Source: Pseudomonas sp. BGr12 (GTDB taxonomy: Bacteria > Pseudomonadota > Gammaproteobacteria > Pseudomonadales > Pseudomonadaceae). Taken from it: a DNA stretch of 64,000 nucleotides. Location of the stretch: NCBI RefSeq assembly GCF_030272895.1, contig NZ_JALRNF010000012.1:62001-126000 (forward strand), written 5' to 3'. The notes beneath the pieces were generated by a model that worked only from the letters and a program-made list of their open reading frames with translations, did not search any database and had not been told where the DNA came from. The position numbers and the translations under genes are program-made. Positions 19,931 to 27,718 of this stretch are shown here, one piece after another; position 1 is the stretch's first letter; every line of letters starts with the position of its first letter.

Positions 19931-20401
19931 ATGTACAGGCACAGCGGCGTGCAGACACCCCGGCTGGATGACTACCCGGAATTGGTACGGGTGTGGGAAG
20001 CCTCGGTGCGCGCCACCCACGACTTCATGCCCGACAGCTACATCTGCCTGTTGCGCGAACTGGTGCAGAGCCAGTACCTGGATGCAGTGATGCTGATCTG
20101 CTGCAAGGATGCCCGGCAACGGATCACCGGTTTTGCCGGGGTTGCCGCCGGGCGGGTCGAGATGCTGTTCATCGACCCGGCCATGCGTGGCCAGGGCCTG
20201 GGCAAGCGCCTGCTGCGCTATGCCATCGACGAACTCAACGCCGTCGCCCTGGACGTCAACGAACAAAACGCCCAGGCCCTGGCCTTCTACCTGCACCAGG
20301 GCTTTGAAGTGGTCGGACGCTCGGAAACGGACGGCATGGGTCAACCCTACCCCCTACTGCATCTGAGGTTAATTCATACAAAGTCCGCAGAGACCGACTG
20401 A
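19931..20401 (+). CDS. GNAT-family N-acetyltransferase
   Basis: The 156-residue protein has a GNAT fold with the acetyl-CoA-binding loop RGQGLGKRLL (Q/RxxGxG/A) after the beta4 strand VEMLFIDPAMRG, and the C-terminal NEQNAQALAFYLHQGFEVVGR. It resembles YjaB-type acetyltransferases. The ATG at 19931 is chosen because GGAG precedes it at 9-base spacing; earlier in-frame ATGs at 19889 and 19916 overlap that site. Substrate unknown. Confidence 0.85.
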   Translation: MYRHSGVQTPRLDDYPELVRVWEASVRATHDFMPDSYICLLRELVQSQYLDAVMLICCKDARQRITGFAGVAAGRVEMLFIDPAMRGQGLGKRLLRYAIDELNAVALDVNEQNAQALAFYLHQGFEVVGRSETDGMGQPYPLLHLRLIHTKSAETD

Positions 20402-20531
20402 CAGATAGCGTCATACTTTTCTGAAATGCAGCAAAATCGCAGATTAATGCCCCGATCGGCGAATGTTGCCGGACCAGGGCGCGCCCGGGCGGTTACAATA
20501 AGCGCCTTTCCCTGTGCCTACGGCTGTCGTC

Positions 20532-21242
20532 ATGTCTGAACCCATTCGCCTTTCCAAACGCCTCATCGAACTGGTCGGCTGCTCCCGACGGGAGGCCGAG
20601 CTGTACATCGAAGGGGGCTGGGTCACCGTGGATGGCGAGGTGGTCGACGAGCCGCAGTTCAAGGTCGACGCGCACAAGGTCGAACTGCAGGCCGGTGCCC
20701 GGGCCGAAGCCCTGGAACCTGTCACCCTGCTGCTCAACCAGCCGGCCGGGCTGGACATCGACAGTGCCTGCAGGAGCATCACCGCCAGCAACCTGTCCGA
20801 AGAACACCGCTACGGCCGCCGGCCGCTCAAGGGCCACTTCGCCCGCCAGAGCTGCGTTGCGCCCCTGCAACCCGGCGCCAGCGGCCTGCAGGTGTTCACC
20901 CAGGACTGGCGCGTGACCCGCAAGGTCAACGCCGACCTGAGCAAGCTCGAGCAGGAATACATCGTCGAAGTCAGCGGCCAGATCATCACCCACGGCCTGG
21001 AACGCCTGAACCGCGGGTTCAACTGGAAGGGCAACGAGCTGCCGAAGATCAAGGCCAGCTGGCAGAACGAAACCCGCCTGCGCATGGTGCTGAAAAACCC
21101 GCAGCCGGGCTTGATCGCCCTGCTGTGCACCAGTGTCGGCCTCAGTGTGCTGAGCATGCGCCGGATCCGCCTGGGCGGCGTGGCCATGAGCAAGCTGCCC
21201 CTGGGCCAATGGCGCTACCTGGCCAGCAACGAAAGATTCTAG
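20532..21242 (+). CDS. S4-domain RsuA/RluF-like protein with lost catalytic motifs
   Basis: The 236 residues align with the RsuA/RluB/E/F pseudouridine synthases: N-terminal S4 RNA-binding domain (RLSKRLIELVGCSRREAEL, then GWVTVDGEVV), a LLLNQPAGLD segment, LEQEYIVEVSG, and RRIRLGGVAMSKLPLGQWR. The family's catalytic motif GRLDxxSxGLLLLT reads APLQPGASGLQVFT, so the catalytic Asp is Gln113. The later RQIRRM element reads NPQPGLIALL. It probably binds rRNA but cannot isomerise uridine by the known mechanism. The start at 20532 is the family start; an ATG at 20514 adds six residues. Confidence 0.85.
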   Translation: MSEPIRLSKRLIELVGCSRREAELYIEGGWVTVDGEVVDEPQFKVDAHKVELQAGARAEALEPVTLLLNQPAGLDIDSACRSITASNLSEEHRYGRRPLKGHFARQSCVAPLQPGASGLQVFTQDWRVTRKVNADLSKLEQEYIVEVSGQIITHGLERLNRGFNWKGNELPKIKASWQNETRLRMVLKNPQPGLIALLCTSVGLSVLSMRRIRLGGVAMSKLPLGQWRYLASNERF

Positions 21243-21289
21243 CAACAAGGCGCCGCCACCCGGGCGGCCCACCGAACAGGATTGTCACC

Positions 21290-21751
21290 ATGATTCACAA
21301 CGATGTACTGCGCAGCCTGCGCTACCTGCTCGACGTCAACGACGCCAAGCTCACCGATATCATCAAGCTGACCGGCTACAAGGTGGCGACTGCCGATATC
21401 GTTACCTACCTGAAGAAGGAAGACGAAGAAGGCTTCGTGCGCTGCCCCGACGAAGTGATGGCGTACTTTCTCGATGGCCTGGTGATCTTCAAGCGCGGCA
21501 AGGACGACAGCCGTCCGCCGCTGCCGATCGAGCTGCCGGTGACCAACAACATCATCATGAAGAAGCTGCGCGTGGCCTTCGAACTGAAGGAAGACGACCT
21601 GCACGCGATCCTCAAGGCAGCCGACTTCCCGGTGTCCAAGCCGGAGCTGAGTGCCCTGTTCCGCAAAGTCGGCCACAACAACTACCGTCCCTGCGGCGAC
21701 CAGTTGCTGCGCAACTTCCTCAAGGGCCTGACCCTGCGGGTACGTGGCTGA
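21290..21751 (+). CDS. DUF1456 (YehS-like) protein
   Basis: This 153-residue cytoplasmic protein starts MIHNDVLRSLRYLLDVNDAK and has two copies of the DUF1456 unit: residues 1-65, and from about residue 85 (NNIIMKKLRVAFELKEDDL). The family has no known function. It follows the S4-domain gene by 47 bases; P. aeruginosa keeps the orthologue near rimO. The start follows CAGGA. Confidence 0.9.
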   Translation: MIHNDVLRSLRYLLDVNDAKLTDIIKLTGYKVATADIVTYLKKEDEEGFVRCPDEVMAYFLDGLVIFKRGKDDSRPPLPIELPVTNNIIMKKLRVAFELKEDDLHAILKAADFPVSKPELSALFRKVGHNNYRPCGDQLLRNFLKGLTLRVRG

Positions 21752-21758
21752 GCTGCCG

Positions 21759-22457
21759 ATGAACTACAGCGTCGCACCGATCGGCTATGTCCGCTCCTGC
21801 TTCAAGGAAAAGTTCGCCATCCCGCGCCAGCCCCAGCTGGCACCGGCGGCGCGCGGCGTACTGGAGCTGCTGCCACCGTTCGACAGCGGCGAGGCGGTGG
21901 CCGGGCTTGAGCAGGTCAGCCATGTCTGGCTGTTGTTCCTGTTCCACCAGGCCCTGGAAGGCAAGCCCCGGCTCAAGGTGCGCCCGCCGCGGTTGGGCGG
22001 CAACACCTCCATGGGCGTGTTCGCCACCCGCGCCACCCACCGGCCCAACGGCATCGGCCAGTCAGTGGTGCGCCTGGAGAAGGTCGAGGCCGGGCGGCTG
22101 CTGCTGTCGGGTATCGACCTGCTCGACGGCACGCCGGTGCTCGATATCAAGCCCTATGTGCCCTATGCCGACGCAGTCGCTGGAGCGACCAACCAGATGG
22201 CCAGCGCACCGCCGGCACCGATTGCGGTCGCCTGGAGTGACGATGCCCTGCCCCAGGCCCGGGCCCATGCCCAGCGCCTGGGTGAGCCACTGGTGGAGCT
22301 GATCGAGCAATGCCTGGCCCAGGACCCGCGCCCGGCGTACCAGGTGCCGCCGCCGGAGCGTGTGTACGGGGTGAAGTTCTGGGACGTGCAGGTGCGCTGG
22401 CATTACCCGCAGCCGGAGCGGATCCGGGTGCTGGAAGTGGTGCCTGACCGTCAATAA
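21759..22457 (+). CDS. trmO: tRNA (t6A37) N6-methyltransferase TrmO
   Basis: TrmO (formerly YaeB/TsaA) methylates threonylcarbamoyl-adenosine 37 of some threonine tRNAs. The 232 residues contain the SAM-binding VirR/UPF0066 beta-barrel: IGYVRSCFKEKFAIPRQP, the NTSMGVFATRATHRPNGIG block and DIKPYVPYAD. It begins 7 bases after the DUF1456 stop. An in-frame GTG at 21744 overlapping that stop is an alternative start. Confidence 0.93.
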   Translation: MNYSVAPIGYVRSCFKEKFAIPRQPQLAPAARGVLELLPPFDSGEAVAGLEQVSHVWLLFLFHQALEGKPRLKVRPPRLGGNTSMGVFATRATHRPNGIGQSVVRLEKVEAGRLLLSGIDLLDGTPVLDIKPYVPYADAVAGATNQMASAPPAPIAVAWSDDALPQARAHAQRLGEPLVELIEQCLAQDPRPAYQVPPPERVYGVKFWDVQVRWHYPQPERIRVLEVVPDRQ

Positions 22458-22466
22458 TCCACGGGC

Positions 22467-22533
22467 TGTGGGAGCGGGCTTGCCCCGCGATGCGGCGGTG
22501 AGATCAATCGCGGGACAAGCCCGCTCCCACACA
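22467..22533. repeat. REP-type palindromic element
   Basis: Inverted GGGAGCGGGCTTG / CAAGCCCGCTCCC arms flank a short centre, the same family as 16328-16406. It lies between trmO and the fpr terminator. Confidence 0.85.
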
Positions 22534-22557
22534 AGGTCGCGCTGGCAGCACCAGGCA

Positions 22558-22590
22558 TAAAAAAACGCAGGCCAGGGCCTGCGTTTTTTG
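22558..22590. terminator. bidirectional terminator between trmO and fpr
   Basis: AAAAACGCAGGCC-AG-GGCCTGCGTTTTTT is symmetrical with A- and T-tracts on opposite sides, serving both converging genes. Confidence 0.9.
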
Positions 22591-22605
22591 TCTGCATCGC
22601 GCCGC

Positions 22606-23385
22606 TTACTTCTCGACGAACGCACGCTCGATCAGGTAGTCACCCGGTTCGCGCATACGTGGCGAAATCTTCAGGCCGAAGCTGTCGAGCACTTCGCTGG
22701 TTTCGTCGAGCATGCTCGGGCTACCGCAGATCATCGCACGGTCGTCCTGCGGGTTGATCGGTGGCAGGCCGATGTCGCTGAACAGCTTGCCGCTGCGCAT
22801 CAGGTCGGTCAGGCGGCCCTGGTTCTCGAACGGCTCACGGGTCACGGTCGGGTAGTAGATCAGCTTGTCACGCAGCGCCTCGCCGAAGAATTCGTTCTGC
22901 GGCAGGTGCTCGGTGATGAACTCGCGGTAGGCGACTTCGTTGACGTAGCGCACACCGTGAACCAGGATCACTTTTTCGAAGCGCTCGTAGGTTTCCGGGT
23001 CCTGGATGACGCTCATGAACGGCGCCAAGCCAGTGCCGGTGCTGAGCAGGTACAGGTGCTTGCCCGGGTTCAGGTCGTCCAGTACCAGGGTACCGGTAGG
23101 CTTCTTGGAGATGATGATCTCGTCGCCTTCCTTCAGGTGCTGCAGCTGGGAGGTCAGCGGGCCGTCCGGCACCTTGATGCTGAAGAACTCCAGATGCTCT
23201 TCCCAGTTCGGGCTGGCAATCGAGTAGGCGCGCATGAGCGGACGACCGCTGTCCTGTTGCAGACCGATCATCACGAACTGACCGTTCTCGAAGCGCAGGC
23301 CCGGATCGCGGGTGCACTTGAAGCTGAACAGGGTGTCGTTCCAGTGGTGAACACTGAGAACGCGTTCGTGGTTCATGTTGCTCAT
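22606..23385 (-). CDS. fpr: ferredoxin--NADP+ reductase
   Basis: Fpr exchanges electrons between NADPH and ferredoxin or flavodoxin, supporting Fe-S repair and oxidative-stress defence. The 259 residues show the FAD-binding RAYSIASP, the NADP-binding STGTGLAPFMSV and ICGSPSML, and the bacterial subclass C-terminus (ERAFVEK). The start has an AGGAG Shine-Dalgarno. It is divergent from the LysR gene at 23505, the fpr-finR pair known in P. putida, where FinR activates fpr under superoxide stress. Confidence 0.97.
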   Translation of the reverse strand: MSNMNHERVLSVHHWNDTLFSFKCTRDPGLRFENGQFVMIGLQQDSGRPLMRAYSIASPNWEEHLEFFSIKVPDGPLTSQLQHLKEGDEIIISKKPTGTLVLDDLNPGKHLYLLSTGTGLAPFMSVIQDPETYERFEKVILVHGVRYVNEVAYREFITEHLPQNEFFGEALRDKLIYYPTVTREPFENQGRLTDLMRSGKLFSDIGLPPINPQDDRAMICGSPSMLDETSEVLDSFGLKISPRMREPGDYLIERAFVEK

Positions 23386-23456
23386 GTACGGGCTCCTGAA
23401 ATAAAACGCAGCGCTAATCTAGAGCGCGATTGCGCGATAGTTTAGTGCGAGCGACA

Positions 23457-23484
23457 ATATCTGTTAAATGAATTATCAAGATAT
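23457..23484. promoter_or_regulatory. candidate FinR operator between fpr and finR
   Basis: ATATCT and AGATAT form an inverted repeat spaced by 16 bases in the 119-base gap between the divergent genes. This is typical placement for a LysR-type site, but the exact FinR site cannot be fixed from sequence. Confidence 0.4.
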
Positions 23485-23504
23485 GTCTTATCGGTTATAT
23501 AGAT

Positions 23505-24431
23505 ATGCGATTTACACTTCGTCAGCTCCAGGTATTCGTCGCCGTGGCCCAACATCAAAGCGTCTCGCGAGCCGCTGGTGTGCTGGCGCTATCGCAGTCG
23601 GCCGCCAGTACCTCGATCACCGAACTTGAGCGTCAATCCAGCTGCCAGCTGTTCGACCGTGCCGGCAAGCGCCTGAGCCTCAACGCCCTGGGCCATCAAC
23701 TGCTGCCCCAGGCGGTGGCGCTGCTCGACCAGGCCAAGGAAATCGAAGACCTGCTCAACGGCAAGTCGGGGTTCGGCTCCCTGGCGGTGGGCGCCACACT
23801 GACCATCGGCAACTACCTGGCCACCCTGTTGATCGGCAGTTTCATGCAGATCCACCCGGAGAGTCAGGTCAAGCTCCATGTGCAGAACACTGCGCATATC
23901 GTGCAACAGGTTGCCCATTACGAAATTGATCTGGGTCTAATCGAAGGCGACTGCAACCATCCGGACCTGGAAGTGCAGCCCTGGGTCGAGGACGAACTGG
24001 TGGTGTTCTGCGCGCCGCAACATCCACTGGCCAGCCGCGGCCAGGCCAGCATGGAGGAACTGACCCATGAAGCCTGGATCCTGCGCGAACAGGGTTCGGG
24101 CACGCGCCTGACCTTCGACCAGGCCATGCGTCATCACCGCTCAAGCCTCAACATCCGCCTGGAACTGGAGCACACCGAAGCCATCAAGCGGGCCGTGGAA
24201 TCCGGCCTTGGCATCGGCTGCATCTCGCGCCTGGCCCTGCGCGACGCCTTTCGGCGCGGCAGCCTGGTGGCGGTGGAAACCCCGGAGCTGGACCTGGCCC
24301 GCCAGTTCTTCTTTATCTGGCACAAGCAGAAGTACCAGACTTCGGCCATGCGCGAGTTTCTCGAACTGTGCCGCAGCTTTACCGCCGGGGTAAGCCGCAG
24401 CGACGAGATTGTCCTGCCCAGTATTGCCTAG
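23505..24431 (+). CDS. finR: LysR-type regulator FinR
   Basis: The 308 residues comprise an N-terminal winged helix-turn-helix (FVAVAQHQSVSRAAGVLALSQSAAS) and a LysR effector domain. It is divergent from fpr, which identifies it as FinR, the P. putida activator of fpr; this rests on context and length. The stop codon overlaps the stop of converging dgkA by 4 bases. No sensing cysteine pair can be assigned with confidence. Confidence 0.88.
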   Translation: MRFTLRQLQVFVAVAQHQSVSRAAGVLALSQSAASTSITELERQSSCQLFDRAGKRLSLNALGHQLLPQAVALLDQAKEIEDLLNGKSGFGSLAVGATLTIGNYLATLLIGSFMQIHPESQVKLHVQNTAHIVQQVAHYEIDLGLIEGDCNHPDLEVQPWVEDELVVFCAPQHPLASRGQASMEELTHEAWILREQGSGTRLTFDQAMRHHRSSLNIRLELEHTEAIKRAVESGLGIGCISRLALRDAFRRGSLVAVETPELDLARQFFFIWHKQKYQTSAMREFLELCRSFTAGVSRSDEIVLPSIA

Positions 24432-24793
24432 AGCAGGATCACCGCCCAGACCAGCCCGACCATGCTCATGGCCACGAGCTGGGCGGCACTGCCCATGTCC
24501 TTGGCGTTTTTCGACAGCGGGTGACGGTCGAGGGAGATCCGGTCGATGGCCGCCTCGATCGCCGAGTTGAGCAACTCGACGATCAGCCCCAGCAGGCACA
24601 CCAGGATCAGGATCGCCCGCTCCGCACGGCTGACATCCAGCCAGAAGGCCACCGGGATCAGGATCACATTGAGCAGCACCAGCTGGCGGAATGCGGCTTC
24701 ACCGGTAAAGGCGGCGCGCAGACCGTCAAACGAATAGCCGGCCGCATTGAAGATACGCTTGAGGCCGGTCTGGCCCTTGAAAGGCGATGACAT
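24428..24793 (-). CDS. dgkA: diacylglycerol kinase
   Basis: DgkA phosphorylates diacylglycerol to phosphatidic acid in the inner membrane, recycling lipid released by membrane-derived glucan and lipid A modification. The 121 residues give three membrane helices and the conserved catalytic region ELLNSAIEAAIDR and KDMGSAAQ. Confidence 0.97.
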   Translation of the reverse strand: MSSPFKGQTGLKRIFNAAGYSFDGLRAAFTGEAAFRQLVLLNVILIPVAFWLDVSRAERAILILVCLLGLIVELLNSAIEAAIDRISLDRHPLSKNAKDMGSAAQLVAMSMVGLVWAVILL

Positions 24794-24869
24794 AGAGGGT
24801 CACTTCATCCACTGAAAAGCGCTGCAGCCTAGTGCAGGGCGGGTCAAAAAAGCGTGAAGGCCAATGGCC

Positions 24870-25520
24870 TCAACTCGCTGAAACCGATTCCAGTTGTTGC
24901 AAGAGCAAGGCAGCCTGGGTCCGGGTGCGCACCCCGAGCTTGCGGAAGATCGCGGTCACGTGGGCCTTGATGGTCGCTTCCGAAACACTCAACTCATAGG
25001 CGATCTGCTTGTTCAGCAGACCTTCGCAGACCATGGTCAGCACCCGGAACTGCTGCGGCGTCAGACTGGCCAGGCCTTCGCTGGCGGCCTTGGCCTCGGC
25101 CGACACATCGACCTTGTCGAAGGCCTGCGGCGGCCACCAGACTTCGCCGTCGAGCACCTTGCGTACCGCGTCCTGAATGACTTCCAGCGGGCTGGACTTG
25201 GGAATGAAGCCACTGGCGCCGAACTCACGGGACTTGACCACCACCGAGGCTTCTTCCTGCGCCGACACCATCACCACCGGAATCTGCGGGTACTGTCCGC
25301 GCAGCAGGACCAGCCCGGAAAAACCGTAGGCGCCTGGCATGTTCAGGTCCAGCAGTACCAGGTCCCAGTCGGACTTGTCGGTGAGGTGGGTTTCAAGTTC
25401 GGCGATGCTTGCCACTTCCACCAGGCGGACATCAGGGCCCAGGCCCAGGGTCACCGCCTGGCGCAGGGCACTGCGAAACAGCGGGTGGTCATCGGCAATC
25501 AGGATTTCGTACGTGGCCAT
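24870..25520 (-). CDS. erdR: LuxR-type response regulator ErdR
   Basis: The 216-residue protein has a receiver domain (phospho-acceptor Asp in LLDLNMPG, about residue 57; DDHPLFRSAL at the N-terminus) and a C-terminal NarL/LuxR helix-turn-helix (LTPQQFRVLTMVCEGLLNKQIA). The order dgkA-erdR matches P. aeruginosa PA3603-PA3604, where ErdR regulates ethanol and acetate metabolism. The start MATYEILIADDHP is the family start; upstream in-frame sequence to 25619 is not similar to anything I know. No histidine kinase is adjacent. Confidence 0.88.
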   Translation of the reverse strand: MATYEILIADDHPLFRSALRQAVTLGLGPDVRLVEVASIAELETHLTDKSDWDLVLLDLNMPGAYGFSGLVLLRGQYPQIPVVMVSAQEEASVVVKSREFGASGFIPKSSPLEVIQDAVRKVLDGEVWWPPQAFDKVDVSAEAKAASEGLASLTPQQFRVLTMVCEGLLNKQIAYELSVSEATIKAHVTAIFRKLGVRTRTQAALLLQQLESVSAS

Positions 25521-25784
25521 CGATCTAATGATCCTGTTCTGTGCAGGCGCAGGGAGGAAGAATAGGCGCCTGGCGGGCAACTCGCGGTGCGGACGGCTCT
25601 GCCCGCACCCAAAAGGCACTTCAAGGCCAGGAAAAACAGCGTTTCAAGCCTTGTCGGTGCCCGAATCGGCGCCAAGGATGCCGAGCCTCGACCGGGTGGT
25701 CAAGTTGATTGCCCGGTCGTGGCTGGCACGCGATGGTCGCCAGCCTGCCTATTATGAACCAATGTGCAACGCCTGCCCCTTGTA

Positions 25785-26495
25785 CTATAGGAAGGTATGC
25801 AAGCGCTGATGCACCGCATCCTGCTCGTCCAGCGGCCACTGGTGCTTGGCGCTGAGGTAGTGAGTGCTGAACACGTCCAGGTAGGCATCCAGCGCCTCGG
25901 CCGCGCGCTGGTCACCGGCCAGCTCCAGGCACATCGCCGCCACTTCGGCGGTGCAGAAGTGGTCGTCGCGCTTGGAACGCCGCAGGCGATAGCGTGAGAT
26001 CTGTTCCGGTTGCAGGCTGAGCACCGGGAAGCGGTCCAGGTACGGGCTCTTGCGAAACATCTTGCGCGCTTCGGTCCAGGTGGCATCCAGCAGGATGAAC
26101 AGCGGTCGCTTGCCCGGCTCGCGCACCACCTCGGTGGCCACCCGCTCTGGCTCGACGAACTCGCCAGGAAACACGATGTAAGGCTGCCAGTGCGGTTGCT
26201 CGAGCAACGCCAACAGGGCTTCGTCGACCACCGTACGCTGCCAGCCGAAGGCCGAGGTGTCGTCAATGACGTCGGCAATCAGCCAGCCGGTATTGCTCGG
26301 CTTGAGTGGCTCGGTGTCATGCATCAGCAGGCACATGGCCGATTCGGCCGGCACTTGTGGGCGCCAGGCGCACAGGCAATGACTGAAGATCACCCGGCAC
26401 TGGGGACAGCGCGGCGCGCGGGAGCCACGGGCGACGAAGGGTTTGACACTGCGCGCCAGGCGCTCGGCGCGCAGGCGCGCTACGGCATGGCTCAT
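25785..26495 (-). CDS. DTW-domain tRNA-uridine aminocarboxypropyltransferase
   Basis: The 236 residues match the DTW family: an N-terminal zinc-binding CPQCRVIFSHCLC, then the DATWTEARKMF motif around residue 125. Family members (E. coli TapT/YfiP and TuaA) transfer a 3-amino-3-carboxypropyl group from SAM to uridine 47 of tRNA. The start MSHAVARLRAERLA is chosen over an ATG 40 codons upstream because similarity begins there. The upstream 231 bases to the next gene hold a TATAAT element (26621). Confidence 0.88.
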   Translation of the reverse strand: MSHAVARLRAERLARSVKPFVARGSRAPRCPQCRVIFSHCLCAWRPQVPAESAMCLLMHDTEPLKPSNTGWLIADVIDDTSAFGWQRTVVDEALLALLEQPHWQPYIVFPGEFVEPERVATEVVREPGKRPLFILLDATWTEARKMFRKSPYLDRFPVLSLQPEQISRYRLRRSKRDDHFCTAEVAAMCLELAGDQRAAEALDAYLDVFSTHYLSAKHQWPLDEQDAVHQRLHTFL

Positions 26496-26620
26496 GGCAG
26501 CAGACAACGAAAACGGGAAAGGGATGGCACTGCACAGACTCGGGACAGGAAAACCTGCCCAGTCTACCAGAGCCGGCCGGCAGGTAAGGTATTTGCCGTG
26601 CAGCCGGGGCGCCAACTCCC

Positions 26621-26626
26621 TATAAT
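26621..26626 (+). promoter_or_regulatory. possible -10 element for the QSregVF-family gene
   Basis: A perfect TATAAT lies 100 bases before the start at 26727. The nearest TTGCCG is 22 bases upstream, too far for a normal -35, so it may be activator-dependent or fortuitous. Confidence 0.3.
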
Positions 26627-26726
26627 CCTCGGCCTGTCGCTACTCGCTGGCACCGGCTCGATGCCGTGACGGAACACCGTGCGCAGTTGCCGGTCCAATC
26701 GCCAGTTACCGAACCAGGAGAGATTC

Positions 26727-27143
26727 ATGCTGCGTTTCATCGCCCCGTCCTTGAGCCTGTTGCTCGCCCTGCCCCTGGCCGCCAATGCGGCGTCCAAGCA
26801 GGAATACGAGCTGAGCCAGATGCTGGAGAAAGTCGCCAGGGAAAGCAGCGTGGGCACGCCGCGAGCGATCAACGAAGACATCCTCGACCAGGGCTACACC
26901 GTCGAAGGCAAGCAACTGATCAACCACCTCAGCGTGCGCGCCAGCCACGCCCAGCAGATGCAGGCCAACCCGGAAAAGGTGCGCGACCAGCTCGGCGCCA
27001 GCGTCTGCAAGAACACCGGCTACCGCCAGTTGCTGGCCAAAGGTGCGGTACTGACCTATCGCTTTACCGAGTACAAGACCAACCGCATGGTTGGCGAACA
27101 GGCGTTCAATGCCGCCAGCTGTGGTATCAAGGCGAGCAAGTAA
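26727..27143 (+). CDS. secreted QSregVF-family protein
   Basis: This 138-residue protein has a signal peptide (MLRFIAPSLSLLLALPLAANA, cleavage before ASK). The mature part matches the QSregVF family (PF13652), named from P. aeruginosa PA3611, a quorum-sensing-regulated protein. Two Cys (in ASVCKNTGYRQLL and NAASCGIKAS) probably form a disulfide in the periplasm. AGGAGA precedes the start. Molecular function unknown. Confidence 0.88.
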   Translation: MLRFIAPSLSLLLALPLAANAASKQEYELSQMLEKVARESSVGTPRAINEDILDQGYTVEGKQLINHLSVRASHAQQMQANPEKVRDQLGASVCKNTGYRQLLAKGAVLTYRFTEYKTNRMVGEQAFNAASCGIKASK

Positions 27144-27348
27144 CCCTCAGGCGACCTGCTCCACTGTCGCGCCGCTGCTTTTCATCGGCGCGCAGTTCCG
27201 CCACCAGGGCCTGGATATAGCGCGAATGCCGTTCCCCGCCCTCCAGACGACGCAGGCACTCTTCTTCAAGGCTCAGGTGATTGGCCTGGGCCGAACGCTC
27301 CAGCAGCTCGAACAGCTGTTCTTCAAGTTCCAGATTTAGCCGTTGCAT
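27127..27348 (-). CDS. small ribbon-helix-helix protein (FitA-like)
   Basis: The 73 residues begin MQRLNLELEEQLFELLERSA, a short beta strand followed by two helices as in MetJ/Arc/FitA proteins, then a basic tail. GGAG at 8-base spacing supports the ATG at 27348. Its end overlaps the converging QSregVF gene by 17 bases. It resembles antitoxins, but no PIN-domain toxin is next to it, so a solitary regulator is more likely. Confidence 0.65.
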   Translation of the reverse strand: MQRLNLELEEQLFELLERSAQANHLSLEEECLRRLEGGERHSRYIQALVAELRADEKQRRDSGAGRLRVTCSP

Positions 27349-27718
27349 GTGGCAGGCTCCCTGCATGGCGACAGTCGCCCAGGCCTTCAGTTAACCAGAC
27401 CTGCATCGTTCCTGGCTCCTGACTGACCAGCGGTCTGCAGACAATTTCCCCACCTTGCTAGCAATCTCACGGCATTAACACCTGCCAGGGTCTAGATTGA
27501 TATCAGGTACCCGCCATTTTCCGGGTGCACCAAGGGGGGCCTGCCGACGCCCTGCACCGGCAGTGTTGACCGCACACTTCAAAGATCACTGCAATGAGAC
27601 CTTGCAGGTCTACTGCACTGCTCGGCACCCGCCGGGCCACGGCAGCCAGCGACACACGCAGTGTCGCGGCCGGACAGTACAGTCCGGTCAGAGGTTTTGC
27701 TGCAGAAGGAGACGTTGA
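27349..27718. other. non-coding region before the LOG-family gene
   Basis: No supported gene. It must hold divergent promoters for the RHH gene and the LOG gene. The one notable structure is a hairpin CCGGAC-AGTACA-GTCCGG at 27670-27687, 31 bases before the LOG start, which is preceded by AAGGAG. Confidence 0.5.
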
